Positions 1 through 6,357 of a stretch of 20,170 nucleotides of DNA are shown here, piece by piece. Numbering within the stretch: the first letter of the stretch is position 1; every line of letters starts with the position of its first letter. The DNA comes from Candidatus Saccharibacteria bacterium UBA1235 (GTDB lineage Bacteria > Patescibacteriota > Saccharimonadia > Saccharimonadales > Saccharimonadaceae). The stretch spans positions 1 through 20,170 of the forward strand of contig DBWP01000003.1 in NCBI GenBank assembly GCA_002309075.1, given 5' to 3'. Under the pieces are notes generated by a model. The model had not been told where the DNA came from and searched no databases. It saw nothing but the letters and a program-made list of their open reading frames with translations. A program made the position numbers and the translations under genes.

Positions 1-282
1 AAACTAGAAATTAACGGTGTAGGCTTCCGCCTTTCTGGCGGTGGACAAGAAATCGAGATGGCGCTTGGTTTTTCACATCCAGTGAAATATAAAGCTCCAG
101 AAGGTGTCCAGCTTACCACTAATAAAATGGAAATCACAGTTTCTGGCATCGACAAACAAAAAGTCGGTCAAGTTGCTGCTGAAATCCGTAGCCTTAAGAA
201 GCCAGAACCATACAAGGGTAAAGGCATTAAGTATGTTGATGAAGTTATCATCCGCAAGGCTGGAAAGGCAGGGAAGAAATAA
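1..282 (+). CDS. rplF: 50S ribosomal protein L6, C-terminal part
   Basis: The gene runs in from outside the window and is open from base 1 in frame 1. The visible 93 residues form the second of the two L6 domains. They include the family signature near the C terminus (PEPYKGKGIKY), which contacts 23S rRNA near the sarcin-ricin loop region in known ribosomes. The protein ends in a short lysine-rich tail (RKAGKAGKK). The stop codon TAA shares its last A with the ATG of the next gene (TAATG), so translation is probably coupled within the spc-type ribosomal protein operon. The N-terminal half, start and promoter lie upstream and cannot be judged. Confidence 0.97.
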   Translation, partial: KLEINGVGFRLSGGGQEIEMALGFSHPVKYKAPEGVQLTTNKMEITVSGIDKQKVGQVAAEIRSLKKPEPYKGKGIKYVDEVIIRKAGKAGKK

Positions 283-611
283 TGAATAAAGCATTTAGAG
301 CGGCAAGAACCCGCGCAAAAATTCATGGTACGAGCGAACGCCCGCGCCTCTCAGTTCATTTTTCGAACTTGCATATTACAGCGCAAGTAATTGATGATGA
401 CAAGAAAGTTACGCTTGCCTACGTAACGACAGTTGGTAGCAAGATGACTGGTACGAAAACTGAAAAAGCTGCAAAGATCGGCGAAGAAATCGCTAAGAAG
501 ACTAAAGCAGCAAAAGTAAAGAAAGTAGTTTTCGACCGCGGATCTAAATTATATGCTGGCAGAATGAGCGCTCTCGCGGATGCTGCTCGCAAGGAAGGAT
601 TGGAGTTCTAA
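282..611 (+). CDS. rplR: 50S ribosomal protein L18
   Basis: This 109-residue protein matches the usual L18 length (about 110-120). L18 binds 5S rRNA and joins it to the large subunit. Visible hallmarks are the basic N terminus, the RPRLSVHFSNLHITAQVIDD strand region and the FDRGSKLYAGRMSALADAARKEGLEF end, which is typical of bacterial L18. The start at 282 overlaps the L6 stop by one base. Only a weak purine-rich stretch (GGGAAGAAA) precedes it, so translational coupling to L6 is likely. Order L6-L18-S5 is the standard bacterial one. Confidence 0.97.
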   Translation: MNKAFRAARTRAKIHGTSERPRLSVHFSNLHITAQVIDDDKKVTLAYVTTVGSKMTGTKTEKAAKIGEEIAKKTKAAKVKKVVFDRGSKLYAGRMSALADAARKEGLEF

Positions 612-612
612 T

Positions 613-1296
613 ATGGCAGAGACAGAAAATAAAGCTCCAAGAGTAATCAATAAATCTGGTACTCTAAAAATGGAAGATAAGGTCGCTGCAACGAAGCAAG
701 CACGTGATATTTCTGGGAAGAAGATGGATCGCAAGAACCGTCGTGATCGCGTAAAGGCAGATGTAGCGCCAAAAGAATTTGATGAACTTATGATTTCTGT
801 AGATCGCGTTTCGCGAACTGTGGCTGGTGGACGTAGAATGCGTTTTAAGGCACTCGTCGCGGTTGGAAATCACAAGAACAAAGTTGGCGTTGGTGTTGCA
901 AAAGGCAACGACGTAACAACTGCAGTAGCAAAAGCGACCCGCAAAGCAAAGAAGTCGATGATTACCTTTAATCTCGATGGTGAAACGATTTGCCACGAAA
1001 CTCGTACGAAGGTAACTGGTGCAGATGTGCTTCTTAAGCCAGCAGCTCCAGGTACTGGTATTATCGCAGGTGGTACTGTTCGTTCGATCATTGGTTTAAC
1101 TGGTGTTAAGAACTTGATTTCTAAATCGCTTGGTTCAACCAACAAAGTGAACATTGCTTACGCTGTTATCGAGGGTTTGAAACAACAAACTCCACGAAGC
1201 GAGTGGACTGGTAAGAAGGCTGAGAAAGCTGAAGAAAAACCAGCTGCAAAGAAGACCGCAACGAAGAAAGCTGCTGCGAAAAAGGAGAGTAAGTAA
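613..1296 (+). CDS. rpsE: 30S ribosomal protein S5 with N- and C-terminal extensions
   Basis: S5 is a small-subunit protein that helps set decoding accuracy. The start at 613 is chosen over an in-frame ATG at 580 because 580 lies inside rplR, and a GGAG Shine-Dalgarno (about 602-605) sits 7 bases before 613. The 227 residues exceed the E. coli length of 167. About 50 extra N-terminal residues precede the double-stranded RNA-binding-like S5 domain (from EFDELMISVDRVSRTVAGGR), followed by the second S5 domain with VGVGVAKGNDV and GTGIIAGGTVRSIIGL. The last 25-30 residues are a Lys/Ala/Glu low-complexity tail. The next gene is L15 directly: no L30 gene lies between, as known for Candidate Phyla Radiation bacteria. 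Confidence 0.97.
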   Translation: MAETENKAPRVINKSGTLKMEDKVAATKQARDISGKKMDRKNRRDRVKADVAPKEFDELMISVDRVSRTVAGGRRMRFKALVAVGNHKNKVGVGVAKGNDVTTAVAKATRKAKKSMITFNLDGETICHETRTKVTGADVLLKPAAPGTGIIAGGTVRSIIGLTGVKNLISKSLGSTNKVNIAYAVIEGLKQQTPRSEWTGKKAEKAEEKPAAKKTATKKAAAKKESK

Positions 1297-1763
1297 TGAA
1301 ATACAATGATTTAATCGTAAACAAGAATACTCGCCCAAACCGCAAAGGTCGTGGTATTTCGGCTGGTCAAGGTAAAACTGCTGGTCGTGGTACGAAAGGT
1401 CAAAAATCTCGTACTGGTCACGCAAAGATGCCGGCTGGATTCATGGGTGGTCAGCGCGCAATTATGCAAGCTGTACCGAAGCTTAAGGGTTTCAAGAGCT
1501 TCCATGCTAAAGCCGAAGTCGTTTACACTGATAGACTAAATGATCTTAAGGGTAAAGTTGATAACTATATCCTTGCAGAAAATAGCTTGATTTCAAGCCC
1601 ATTTGCGAAAGTAAAGGTAATTTCTCGCGGTGAACTTACTGCAAAAATTGATCTTGAAACGCAATTTGCTTCGAAATCTGCAGTTGAAGCGATCAAAAAG
1701 GCTGGCGGTTCATTTAAGAAAGTTAAAATCTTGAAGAGACCAGCTGCTAAAAAAGAAGCTTAA
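1296..1763 (+). CDS. rplO: 50S ribosomal protein L15
   Basis: This 155-residue protein has the glycine-rich L15 N terminus (GRGISAGQGKTAGRGTKGQKSRTG followed by GFMGGQ), an extended RNA-binding arm in known structures, and a C-terminal globular domain ending in a lysine-rich tail. Its ATG overlaps the rpsE stop by one base (TAATG), and a GGAG Shine-Dalgarno at about 1284-1287 lies 8 bases upstream. In many bacteria secY and adk follow in the same operon. Here a strong terminator follows within ten bases, so the operon ends at L15. Confidence 0.97.
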   Translation: MKYNDLIVNKNTRPNRKGRGISAGQGKTAGRGTKGQKSRTGHAKMPAGFMGGQRAIMQAVPKLKGFKSFHAKAEVVYTDRLNDLKGKVDNYILAENSLISSPFAKVKVISRGELTAKIDLETQFASKSAVEAIKKAGGSFKKVKILKRPAAKKEA

Positions 1764-1770
1764 AAAAATA

Positions 1771-1804
1771 AAAATAACCCTTCTCTAAGAGGGGTTATTT
1801 TTTT
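1771..1804 (+). terminator. Rho-independent terminator after the ribosomal operon
   Basis: Bases 1771-1783 pair with 1789-1801 around a short loop, giving a stem with CCC-GGG and one T-G pair, followed by a run of T to 1804. The upstream A-run also pairs with the T-run, so the element could act on both strands. It lies 8 bases after the rplO stop. Confidence 0.9.
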
Positions 1805-1805
1805 G

Positions 1806-1814
1806 TGATATAAT
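1806..1814 (+). promoter_or_regulatory. Extended -10 promoter of the FKBP-like gene
   Basis: TGATATAAT is a perfect extended -10 (TGN plus TATAAT). No convincing -35 box is visible; its place is taken by the terminator hairpin. The ATG at 1822 is 7 bases after the box, so the transcript should start at or next to the start codon. Confidence 0.75.
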
Positions 1815-1821
1815 ATATATT

Positions 1822-2544
1822 ATGGAAGAGAGAGAGTTAAAAACAAGTTTAAAACAAAGGATTATTATTTCTGTAATTGCAATTGTGATGGTCGGATCGA
1901 TTATTGCGAGTTATGTTGCGATTGTAGTCGGAGAAAGCAAGAGTTCTTCTAGTTCTTCAACTTCGAAAATTAGCGACGAAAAGATTGCAGCTTATTCAGA
2001 AGAATATACGGAAAAGTTAAAAGCTTTTAAGGAAGCTAGTGCGAATGATTTTAAGACATTTTCGGCGTATAAGTCGGAAGTGAAGGCATACAATGAGGCA
2101 TCAGCGAATGAAAGCGGCGTAAAGACGCGTGACTTAAAGACAGGCAATGGACGAGAGTTAAAGGAAGATGATACAGATTATCTTGCTTATTATGTTGGCT
2201 TCTGTGCAGATGAAACGATTTTTGACTCGTCATTAAACGACACGAAGAATCCAACGGCTTTTGATAAGGCTTTGAATGCTTCGCTTGGAATGATCGAAGG
2301 GTGGAATGCTGGTGTAATTGGCATGAAGCTTGGCGGCGTGCGTGAGATTACGGTGCCGGGAGAACTGGCTTATGGAAGTTCAATGGAGATTTGTGGTGGT
2401 TACAATAAACCGTTGAAATTCTTAGTAATGGCAGTCGCAAATGAAGAGCCTTTAAAGACGGCAGCAGCTGAACTTGATATGGCTTATTTAAAGTTGCAAT
2501 ACGCAAACTACGGGATTGATTACGAAGAAGTTTATAATAAATAA
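1822..2544 (+). CDS. Membrane-anchored FKBP-type peptidyl-prolyl isomerase
   Basis: The 240-residue protein has a basic N terminus, one membrane segment (about residues 13-36), a serine-rich linker (40-47), a charged, probably helical stalk (50-100) and an FKBP domain (about 105-215). FKBP landmarks are the FDSS motif (F134, D135), MIEGW with W161, the G-MKLGGVREITVP strand and the AYG tyrosine Y184. These correspond to the active-site Phe-Asp, Trp and Tyr of the family. The usual IPPNATLIFDVEL ending is degenerate here (CGGYNKPLKFLVMAVAN). A role in folding exported proteins outside the membrane is inferred from the anchor. A short helical tail follows the domain. It appears to be a single-gene unit without a Shine-Dalgarno. 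Confidence 0.85.
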   Translation: MEERELKTSLKQRIIISVIAIVMVGSIIASYVAIVVGESKSSSSSSTSKISDEKIAAYSEEYTEKLKAFKEASANDFKTFSAYKSEVKAYNEASANESGVKTRDLKTGNGRELKEDDTDYLAYYVGFCADETIFDSSLNDTKNPTAFDKALNASLGMIEGWNAGVIGMKLGGVREITVPGELAYGSSMEICGGYNKPLKFLVMAVANEEPLKTAAAELDMAYLKLQYANYGIDYEEVYNK

Positions 2545-2549
2545 TTTTA

Positions 2550-2578
2550 TTGCATTTCGAAAAAAGTTATGCTAAACT
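2550..2578 (+). promoter_or_regulatory. Promoter of the FISUMP-domain gene
   Basis: TTGCAT (2550-2555) and TAAACT (2573-2578) are spaced by 17 bases, and TG at 2570-2571 makes an extended -10. The ATG at 2585 comes 6 bases after the -10 box, so +1 should coincide with the start codon. Confidence 0.65.
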
Positions 2579-2584
2579 AGGTTC

Positions 2585-3952
2585 ATGAAGGTTAAGCATA
2601 TAATATATGGTATAGGGGTGATACTTGGGGGATTTCTTTCAACAGGTAATGTAGGGGCTTTGTCGGCGCAGGAAAATACGGATATTTATTTTTCGTTTAA
2701 TCCGACGATTGGGCTTAGTCTTTCGAGCGCGAGTATTTCGATTCCGAACTTAACGCCGGGAAACGCTGCGAAAAGTAGTAATATGACCGTGACGGTCACC
2801 TCGAACAATGTTTATGGGTATAAGCTTTTAATGTCGGTTGGTGATGGCCAGACCTATACGGATAACAGCTTAAAGAACGGCGCGAATTCGTTTACGAGTC
2901 TAGCGTTAAACGCGGGGACGGCGCTTCTTTCAATGGGGGATAATACTTGGGGCTACACGACGGACGGTACGAATTTCTCCGGGATTCCGTATTTTACGGC
3001 TACGCCAGTAGTGCTCGCGAATACGAACGCGGCCGGTAACGGCACAACTAATCTCGCAATCGGGGCGAAGGCTGCCTCGACCCAGGTTCCGGGCGAATAC
3101 ACGAACGTGATTAACTTCGCTTTAGTCGGGAACATTTCGGCTGACACGATTAATAAGGTGACGATGATGCAAGATTTCGGGGCAATGTCAGCGGCAGATC
3201 AAGCTTCGGTGCTTAGCTCGATGACTCCGGGCGCGGCTTACACCTTAACCGATTCACGCGACGGAACGAAATATACGGTTGCGAAGCTTGCTGACGGTAA
3301 GGTTTGGATGTTAGATAACCTCGCGTTAGATTTAACTGATTCGAATGTCTTAAATAATTTATCAGAACAAAATACGAACGCGAGCTCGCTTTCTCTTATT
3401 AGCCTAAAGAGCGGTAACCGCGCAGCTGGAGATCAGTATGCTACCGCTGGCGTCTCAAACTGGACTTCGGTTAGCAGCTACTCTGCCCCGCTAGTTAACG
3501 CGGCAAGTAAAGACCAAACTCAGCCTCTCGCAGCGGGTCAATCTGGAACCGGAAAGATAGGCGTCTATTATAACTATTGTGCCGCCTCGGCTGGCTCCTA
3601 CTGTTACGGTAACGGAATAAGTTCAGGTTCTCCATCCGGTAACGCCGCAGAAGACATTTGTCCGAAAGGCTGGAGAATGCCAACCGATGGATCCTCCGGC
3701 GAATACCAAGCCCTTTACGCAGCTTATTCTAGCAACAAAGCAAACTTCGTAAACGCTCTTAAAACGCCCCTCTCTGGCACCTTCAACAATGGCTCGGCTC
3801 ACTATCAGGGCTCGGACGGCTACTTCTGGTCTTCTACGTACCGCAGTGCCGCGAATATGCACCTCCTCTACGTCAGTTCGTCGTATATCAGTCCGCAGGA
3901 TAACGGCAGTCGCCTCAGCGGCAGCTCTGTACGTTGCTTGTTCGGGGCTTGA
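2585..3952 (+). CDS. Exported surface protein with C-terminal FISUMP domain
   Basis: The 455-residue protein begins with a signal peptide (residues 1 to about 26-29, ending near VGALSA). A beta-rich, Ser/Thr/Asn-rich region follows (30-200, with SIPNLTPGNAAKSSNMTVTV). The C-terminal half has the landmarks of the Fibrobacter succinogenes major paralogous domain: KVWMLDNLAL (W241), an ICPKGWRMPT block (C359, G362, W363), YFWSSTYRS (F414-S417) and the closing SVRCLFGA (C451). Four cysteines between the blocks could form disulfides. No catalytic function is known to me for this domain; surface display or host contact is an inference. The gene is richer in G+C than its neighbours (about 50-57% in lines I counted in its second half), which may indicate transfer or unusual selection. 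It is flanked by its own promoter and terminator. Confidence 0.85.
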   Translation: MKVKHIIYGIGVILGGFLSTGNVGALSAQENTDIYFSFNPTIGLSLSSASISIPNLTPGNAAKSSNMTVTVTSNNVYGYKLLMSVGDGQTYTDNSLKNGANSFTSLALNAGTALLSMGDNTWGYTTDGTNFSGIPYFTATPVVLANTNAAGNGTTNLAIGAKAASTQVPGEYTNVINFALVGNISADTINKVTMMQDFGAMSAADQASVLSSMTPGAAYTLTDSRDGTKYTVAKLADGKVWMLDNLALDLTDSNVLNNLSEQNTNASSLSLISLKSGNRAAGDQYATAGVSNWTSVSSYSAPLVNAASKDQTQPLAAGQSGTGKIGVYYNYCAASAGSYCYGNGISSGSPSGNAAEDICPKGWRMPTDGSSGEYQALYAAYSSNKANFVNALKTPLSGTFNNGSAHYQGSDGYFWSSTYRSAANMHLLYVSSSYISPQDNGSRLSGSSVRCLFGA

Positions 3953-3970
3953 GTCTAGGTTTTTCCTTCA

Positions 3971-3997
3971 AAAAATGCGCCATTTTGGCGCATTTTT
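3971..3997 (+). terminator. Rho-independent terminator after the FISUMP gene
   Basis: Bases 3971-3982 pair perfectly with 3986-3997 around a TTT loop, with the GC-rich core TGCGCC-GGCGCA flanked by an A-run and a T-run. Its T tail overlaps the -35 box of the next gene. Confidence 0.92.
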
Positions 3998-4024
3998 GTT
4001 GAGTAAGAAACAAAGTGTTATAAT
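3996..4024 (+). promoter_or_regulatory. Promoter of the exonuclease I gene
   Basis: TTGTTG (3996-4001), a 17-base spacer and TATAAT (4019-4024), with TG at 4016-4017, form a near-consensus promoter. The ATG at 4031 begins 6 bases after the -10 box and has no Shine-Dalgarno, so a leaderless mRNA is expected. Confidence 0.8.
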
Positions 4025-4030
4025 ATTTCT

Positions 4031-5422
4031 ATGAAAACGTTTTTCTTTTATGACCTAGAGACGTCGGGGCTGAATCCGCGCGAGGATCGGATTATGCAGT
4101 TCGCGGGGCAGAGGACAGATATGGATTTAAATCCGATTGGTGAGCCGGTGAATATTTTGGTGAAAATGAGTGAAGATGCTTTGCCGAATCCGGGAGCGAT
4201 TATGGTGACGAAAATTACGCCGCAAGATACTTTACGCGACGGTATGAGTGAGGCGGAGTTTTGCCGATATGTTACAGAAGAGATTTTTACGCCAAATACG
4301 GTTGCGGTTGGTTATAATACGGTAAGGTTCGACGATGAATTTATGCGGGCGACTTTCTGGCGAAATTTTTATGATCCGTATGAGTGGGAATGGAAAGATG
4401 GGCGAAGCCGCTGGGATATCCTAGACGTAGTCCGGCTAGTTCGGGCTTTAAGGCCGGAAGGGATAAACTGGCCGTTTTTAGACGGAAAGCCGACGAATAG
4501 GCTTGAACTTTTAACAAAAGAAAACGGGCTTTCGCATGAGCATGCGCATGATGCGCTTTCGGATGTCTATGCGACGATTGCGGTTTCTAAAATGCTAAAA
4601 GAAAAGCAGCCGAAAATGTTTGAATTTTTGTTTAAGATGCGCGATAAGAAGGAAGTGAAAAGACTGGTAAATTTGGATGATAAAAAACCGTTTGTATATG
4701 CGAGCGGAAGATATGCTTCGGAGAATAACAAGACAACTGTCGCGTTTCCACTAACATCCGGAAGAAATGGTAATGTTCTAGTTTTCGATTTAAGAAATAG
4801 CTTGGACGGGTCCTGCCGGTCATTTTCCTCCCCCGCTCGGGCTCTCGCGGGGGACCCCCTCCATGACCGTCACCCGTCCATGTTTTCCTATGTCAAAGAA
4901 CTTTGCTATAATAAATGTCCGGCGGTGGCGCCGATATCGGTGTTGGATGTGGCTGATGGATGGGAGAAAATTAATTTATCGCGCGAAGTTGTCGAGAAAA
5001 ATCTAGAAGAACTTTTGGCGCATCCGGAATTTGCGGAGCAAATTCGGAGCGAATACGAAAATCGGCCAGAATTTCCGCCGGCGATTGAACCGGAGGCGGC
5101 GATTTACGAAGGATTTTTGAATGAACCAGATCGCGTAAAAGTGGCGGCAGTCAGAAACGCGGATGCAAATCATCTTGCGGACTTTCATCCAGATTTTTCT
5201 GATCCGCGTTTACCAGAATTATTATTACACTACAAAGGTCGAAATTTTCCAGAAAGTTTGAGCGAATCTGAGGCGACGGAGTGGGAAAAATATCGCACGG
5301 AGCGCTTAAAACGTTTGGCGCCAAAATTCTTAGAAGAATTACAAAAGTTTTACGAAAAAGATGCGTTCGTCGCAGAAGAATTAAAACTTTATTTTGAAAA
5401 TGTTTTTGCTTCCGATTATTAA
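4031..5422 (+). CDS. sbcB: Exodeoxyribonuclease I
   Basis: The enzyme degrades single-stranded DNA from the 3' end and acts in recombination and mismatch repair. The 463 residues are close to E. coli ExoI (475). The DEDDh exonuclease core is complete: FYDLETSG (D8, E10), GYNTVRFDDE (D101/D102) and HAHDALSDVYATI (H173, D178). The SH3-like and C-terminal helical parts follow, including the NKCPAVAP segment that matches HINKCPVLA in E. coli. Residues 258-284, between VFDLRNS and the NKCP segment, are encoded by a GC-rich palindrome (4803-4880) and look foreign to the family. The reading frame stays open through it, so the protein may still be functional. It is probably transcribed alone from 4031. 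Confidence 0.93.
   Translation: MKTFFFYDLETSGLNPREDRIMQFAGQRTDMDLNPIGEPVNILVKMSEDALPNPGAIMVTKITPQDTLRDGMSEAEFCRYVTEEIFTPNTVAVGYNTVRFDDEFMRATFWRNFYDPYEWEWKDGRSRWDILDVVRLVRALRPEGINWPFLDGKPTNRLELLTKENGLSHEHAHDALSDVYATIAVSKMLKEKQPKMFEFLFKMRDKKEVKRLVNLDDKKPFVYASGRYASENNKTTVAFPLTSGRNGNVLVFDLRNSLDGSCRSFSSPARALAGDPLHDRHPSMFSYVKELCYNKCPAVAPISVLDVADGWEKINLSREVVEKNLEELLAHPEFAEQIRSEYENRPEFPPAIEPEAAIYEGFLNEPDRVKVAAVRNADANHLADFHPDFSDPRLPELLLHYKGRNFPESLSESEATEWEKYRTERLKRLAPKFLEELQKFYEKDAFVAEELKLYFENVFASDY
4803..4880. repeat. In-frame GC-rich palindromic element inside sbcB
   Basis: Three nested arms pair: 4803-4811 with 4872-4880 (9 of 9, TGGACGGGT against ACCCGTCCA), 4818-4823 with 4863-4868 (6 of 6), and 4830-4836 with 4847-4853 (7 of 7, CCCCCGC against GCGGGGG). 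A 10-base loop and internal bulges separate them. The 78 bases equal 26 codons, so the frame is kept. The segment is far more G+C-rich than the surrounding gene. It resembles in concept the palindromic elements that insert in frame in Rickettsia genes. Whether it is mobile or repeated in this genome cannot be seen from one copy. Confidence 0.7.
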
Positions 5423-5427
5423 GCTTA

Positions 5428-5436
5428 TGGTATAAT
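5428..5436 (+). promoter_or_regulatory. Extended -10 promoter of ldh
   Basis: TGGTATAAT lies 6-14 bases after the sbcB stop. The preceding bases (GCTTA) give the same GCTTATGNTATAATA core seen before ftsE and before the gene at 19516. The ATG at 5443 is 6 bases after the box. No clear -35 is visible. Confidence 0.75.
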
Positions 5437-5442
5437 AATAGT

Positions 5443-6357
5443 ATGGATAACAATAAAGTTATGATTGTTGGGACGGGTAATGTTGGTGCGAGTATTGCTT
5501 TTGCAATCACGCAGCAGCGAACAGCCGTAAACGAAATTGTTTTAACAGATATTATTGCAAAAGATGCCGAGGGCGAGGCGATGGATCTAAAAGATGCGCT
5601 CGCAGTTTCGCCGAGCTATGTGAAGATTAAAAACGGGACCTATAAAGACGCAAAGGATTGTGATGTTGTAGTGATTGCGGCGGGAGCGGCGCAGCGTTCG
5701 GGCGAGACTAGACTCCAGCTTCTGAAGAAGAATGTGAATATTTTGAAGGGTATGGTTGAGCAGATTATGGATAGCGGGTTTAATGGAATTTTCTTAGTCG
5801 TAACGAACCCGATGGATGTTCTAACGTATTTTACTTTGAAATTTTCAGGTTTGCCGTCGGAAAAAGTAATCGGCTCGGGGACGGTGCTTGATTCGGCGCG
5901 TCTTCGTCAGAGAATAGCGGCATACCTAAACGTGAACCCGAAGTCGGTACATGCTTATCAGGTTGGCGAGCATGGTGATTCGGAAGTAACTTTATGGTCG
6001 CTCGCGGATATGGGCGGACAAAAAATTGAGGATTTGCTCGGAGAAGATGTTCGGGCTGGGATCTCAGATTTCACAAAAGAAGAAGCTTACCAAATCATTG
6101 AGAAGAAGGGCGCGACGTATTATGGGGTGGCGTCGTGTGTAGTGCAGATTTTGAATTCGATTTTAAATGACGAAATGCGGGTATTATCGGTTTCGTCGTA
6201 TGATAATTTCTCGGGAACTTGTTATGGATGGCCGACAGTAGTTGGGCGGGAAGGTGCGATTCGTAGGCTTGACGTGAAGATTTCAGAAAAAGAAGGAATG
6301 GAATTACAAAAATCAATTAATGTTTTGAAAGATGCGCAGAAAAAGATTAAGTTTTAA
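5443..6357 (+). CDS. ldh: L-lactate dehydrogenase
   Basis: The enzyme reduces pyruvate to L-lactate with NADH, regenerating NAD+ in fermentation. The 304 residues show the NAD-binding GTGNVGAS loop at the N terminus, the substrate loop AAQRSGETRL (Q84 and R90, matching Gln102 and Arg109 of classical numbering), VVTNPMDVL and the catalytic histidine H177 in GEHGDSE. Glutamine rather than arginine at position 84 points to lactate and away from malate dehydrogenase. The start at 5443 has no Shine-Dalgarno and sits just after a -10 box. The last 26 bases overlap the next gene, implying co-transcription with the DUF2207-like pair, although no functional link is apparent. Confidence 0.93.
   Translation: MDNNKVMIVGTGNVGASIAFAITQQRTAVNEIVLTDIIAKDAEGEAMDLKDALAVSPSYVKIKNGTYKDAKDCDVVVIAAGAAQRSGETRLQLLKKNVNILKGMVEQIMDSGFNGIFLVVTNPMDVLTYFTLKFSGLPSEKVIGSGTVLDSARLRQRIAAYLNVNPKSVHAYQVGEHGDSEVTLWSLADMGGQKIEDLLGEDVRAGISDFTKEEAYQIIEKKGATYYGVASCVVQILNSILNDEMRVLSVSSYDNFSGTCYGWPTVVGREGAIRRLDVKISEKEGMELQKSINVLKDAQKKIKF

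Noticed and set aside
580..612. Upstream ATG start for rpsE at 580
   Set aside because: It lies within rplR, has no ribosome site at proper spacing, while 613 follows a GGAG and the rplR stop.
2585..3952. Possible target of a diversity-generating retroelement (variable 3' end of the FISUMP gene)
   Set aside because: No template repeat, reverse transcriptase or accessory gene is visible nearby, and the 3' end shows no excess of AAC-type codons.
3789..4034. 81-codon plus-strand open frame overlapping the FISUMP end and terminator
   Set aside because: It is Arg/Ala-rich in the alternate frame of a GC-rich gene and runs through a terminator and promoter; no start signal.
4904..4912. TGCTATAAT inside sbcB, shortly after the palindrome
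   Set aside because: It encodes CYN of the conserved ExoI segment YNKCP. The nearest ATG is out of frame and only 2 bases away, so it is best read as coding coincidence.
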